NCBI RefSeq assembly: GCF_009208775.1
Contig: NZ_WFLM01000006.1
Span: 1-64,000 of the forward strand
Origin: Silvanigrella paludirubra
Lineage (GTDB): Bacteria > Bdellovibrionota_B > Oligoflexia > Silvanigrellales > Silvanigrellaceae
DNA: 64,000 bases
Direction of reading: 5' to 3'
The notes beneath the pieces are model-generated. The model worked only from the letters and a program-made list of their open reading frames with translations, was not told the origin of the DNA and did not search any database. Positions 63,141 through 64,000 of the stretch are shown piece by piece; within the stretch, counting starts at the first letter, position 1, and each line of letters starts with the position of its first letter. A program made the position numbers and the translations under genes.

Positions 63141-64000
63141 ATGTTAAAGAATATCCCCAGGTTAATGAACAGTATCATATTTAAATTATTAGTTACCCTT
63201 CTCTTGGGGTTCTTTTTTGGACACCTTTTACCTACCTCTATCCAATCTATTTTATATGCGATTAGTCTTTCTCTCAAAGAAACCCTCATTTTTCTTTTAC
63301 CAGTAATCATTTTTAGCTGTATTTTTTCCTGTTTACTTTCGTTTAAATCTGACGTTTTTAAATTCATCATTATCCTCTTAGTATGCATTGCATTATCTGG
63401 ATATATATCAACATTTATCAGCTATAACGTCTCAAAATTCGCTTTATCAGGATTTAATGACATTCAAGAAGCTCAAGGAACAATTACAAGCAGCCTTACA
63501 CCCTATTGGGAGTTCAAATTTCCAACCCTAATTTCTAATAATTTCGCCTTATTTTCTGGCTTTATAGCAGGACTTATTTTCTCTAAATTTAGAAATAATC
63601 ATGTGGAAGTATTTGCAGATAAAATGCGAACACTTGTCACTTTATTTTTAAATAAAGTTTTTGTTCCTGTTCTCCCGTTATTTGCTTTAGGATTTGTCAT
63701 TAAACTAGAGAGCGATGGCATTTTATCCATCATTATTCGCTCTTATTTTCCTCTAGTTGTAGCGATTATCCTTACTGAAGTCCTTTATATTTCATTATTA
63801 TATTTTATTGGCGCTGGATTTAACCCAAAGAAATTTTTATATTTTGCTAAAAATGTATTACCTGCAGGTATGATGGGATTTAGCACAATGTCCAGCATGG
63901 CCGCTTTACCATTAACCATTCGCGCGGCAGAAAAAAATACAGGTCAAATCGATCTTTCTCGTACCATTGCTCCTGCAACAGTAAATGTCCATTTAGTTGG
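63141..64000 (+). CDS. SDF-family dicarboxylate/amino acid symporter, N-terminal part (runs off the window)
   Basis: The gene begins at ATG 63141 and stays open to the window end, giving about 286 residues. Several hydrophobic helices are followed by GMMGFSTMSSMAALPLTIRA and AEKNTGQIDLSRTI. This matches the SSxxALPLT re-entrant-loop signature of the sodium/proton:dicarboxylate family. The NMxGxA region lies beyond the edge, where VNVHLVG is the last readable segment. This position normally has NMDGT, so the family may diverge here (NVHL). It is a second member of the same family as the gene at 42.7 kb but clearly different in sequence. Confidence 0.85.
   Translation, partial: MLKNIPRLMNSIIFKLLVTLLLGFFFGHLLPTSIQSILYAISLSLKETLIFLLPVIIFSCIFSCLLSFKSDVFKFIIILLVCIALSGYISTFISYNVSKFALSGFNDIQEAQGTITSSLTPYWEFKFPTLISNNFALFSGFIAGLIFSKFRNNHVEVFADKMRTLVTLFLNKVFVPVLPLFALGFVIKLESDGILSIIIRSYFPLVVAIILTEVLYISLLYFIGAGFNPKKFLYFAKNVLPAGMMGFSTMSSMAALPLTIRAAEKNTGQIDLSRTIAPATVNVHLV

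Noticed and set aside
1-64000. CRISPR arrays, ribosomal RNA operons and complete insertion sequences
   Set aside because: I saw no regularly spaced direct repeats with unique spacers, no rRNA-like sequence, and no intact IS with terminal inverted repeats. The only tandem array is the coding 48-base repeat.

Overview
The window is AT-rich, gene-dense bacterial chromosome with Gram-negative traits: lipoproteins, an Omp85-type outer-membrane barrel, periplasmic binding proteins and flagella. The combination of two flagellins, a soluble chemoreceptor, YajQ, SufSUCBD with a Rieske protein, eukaryote-like secreted enzymes and a toxin-like protein would suit the Bdellovibrionota/Oligoflexia, perhaps Silvanigrella-like bacteria. 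No phylogenetic marker here proves that, so the placement is inference.

Layout. 0-3 kb: the N-terminus of a secreted RHS-type protein (cut by the window edge), a large surface lipoprotein and a tiny lipoprotein, all on the minus strand. 3.5-5.6 kb: an OmpR-type response regulator and its sensor kinase. 5.7-7.9 kb: tRNA-Gln, ilvE and an unknown gene. 7.9-12.2 kb: a minus-strand operon of a repeat-rich GspE/MshEN-N-domain protein, a soluble methyl-accepting protein and a divergent flagellin. 12.3-14.4 kb: TetR regulator plus Omp85-like barrel. 14.5-15.6 kb: the canonical flagellin with a possible sigma-54 promoter. 15.6-16.3 kb: thyX. 16.5-19.7 kb: a three-gene operon with a glycosyltransferase-TPR protein that may serve the flagellum. 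19.9-20.3 kb: a truncated, apparently domesticated IS6-family transposase. 20.5-22.5 kb: ahpC, ahpD and a ZIP metal transporter.

22.6-35.4 kb is a tightly packed de novo purine operon, purBS-purQ-purL-purF-purE-purK-pyrF-purCD-purN-purM. It carries two gene fusions (PurB-PurS and PurC-PurD) and includes pyrF. It covers every step from PRPP to AICAR plus the purB reactions; only purH is absent from the window. A strong hairpin follows purM.

35.6-46.4 kb is accessory: a POT peptide transporter, an MscS-type channel, an EmrAB-like efflux pair, an SMR protein, an Aer-like PAS protein without a receptor tip, an SDF symporter, a periplasmic binding protein and a helical pore-forming-toxin-like protein. 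46.4-51.8 kb: tRNA-Ser(CGA), an MltD-like lytic transglycosylase lipoprotein, a DUF2797 protein, a repeat-containing secreted protein, YajQ, a thiamine-binding-fold protein and a DUF4286 protein. 51.8-57.7 kb: the suf iron-sulfur operon sufS-sufU-sufC-sufB-sufD-Rieske on the minus strand. 57.8-64 kb: a giant ABC1/UbiB-like kinase, an acid-sphingomyelinase-like phosphoesterase, exonuclease III and the start of a second SDF symporter.

The best leads for new biology are the MshEN-like/chemoreceptor/flagellin operon, the domesticated IS6-like protein, the two purine-enzyme fusions, the orphan pore-former-like protein and the receptor-less Aer-type PAS protein. All family calls come from reading motifs by eye; no database search was run.
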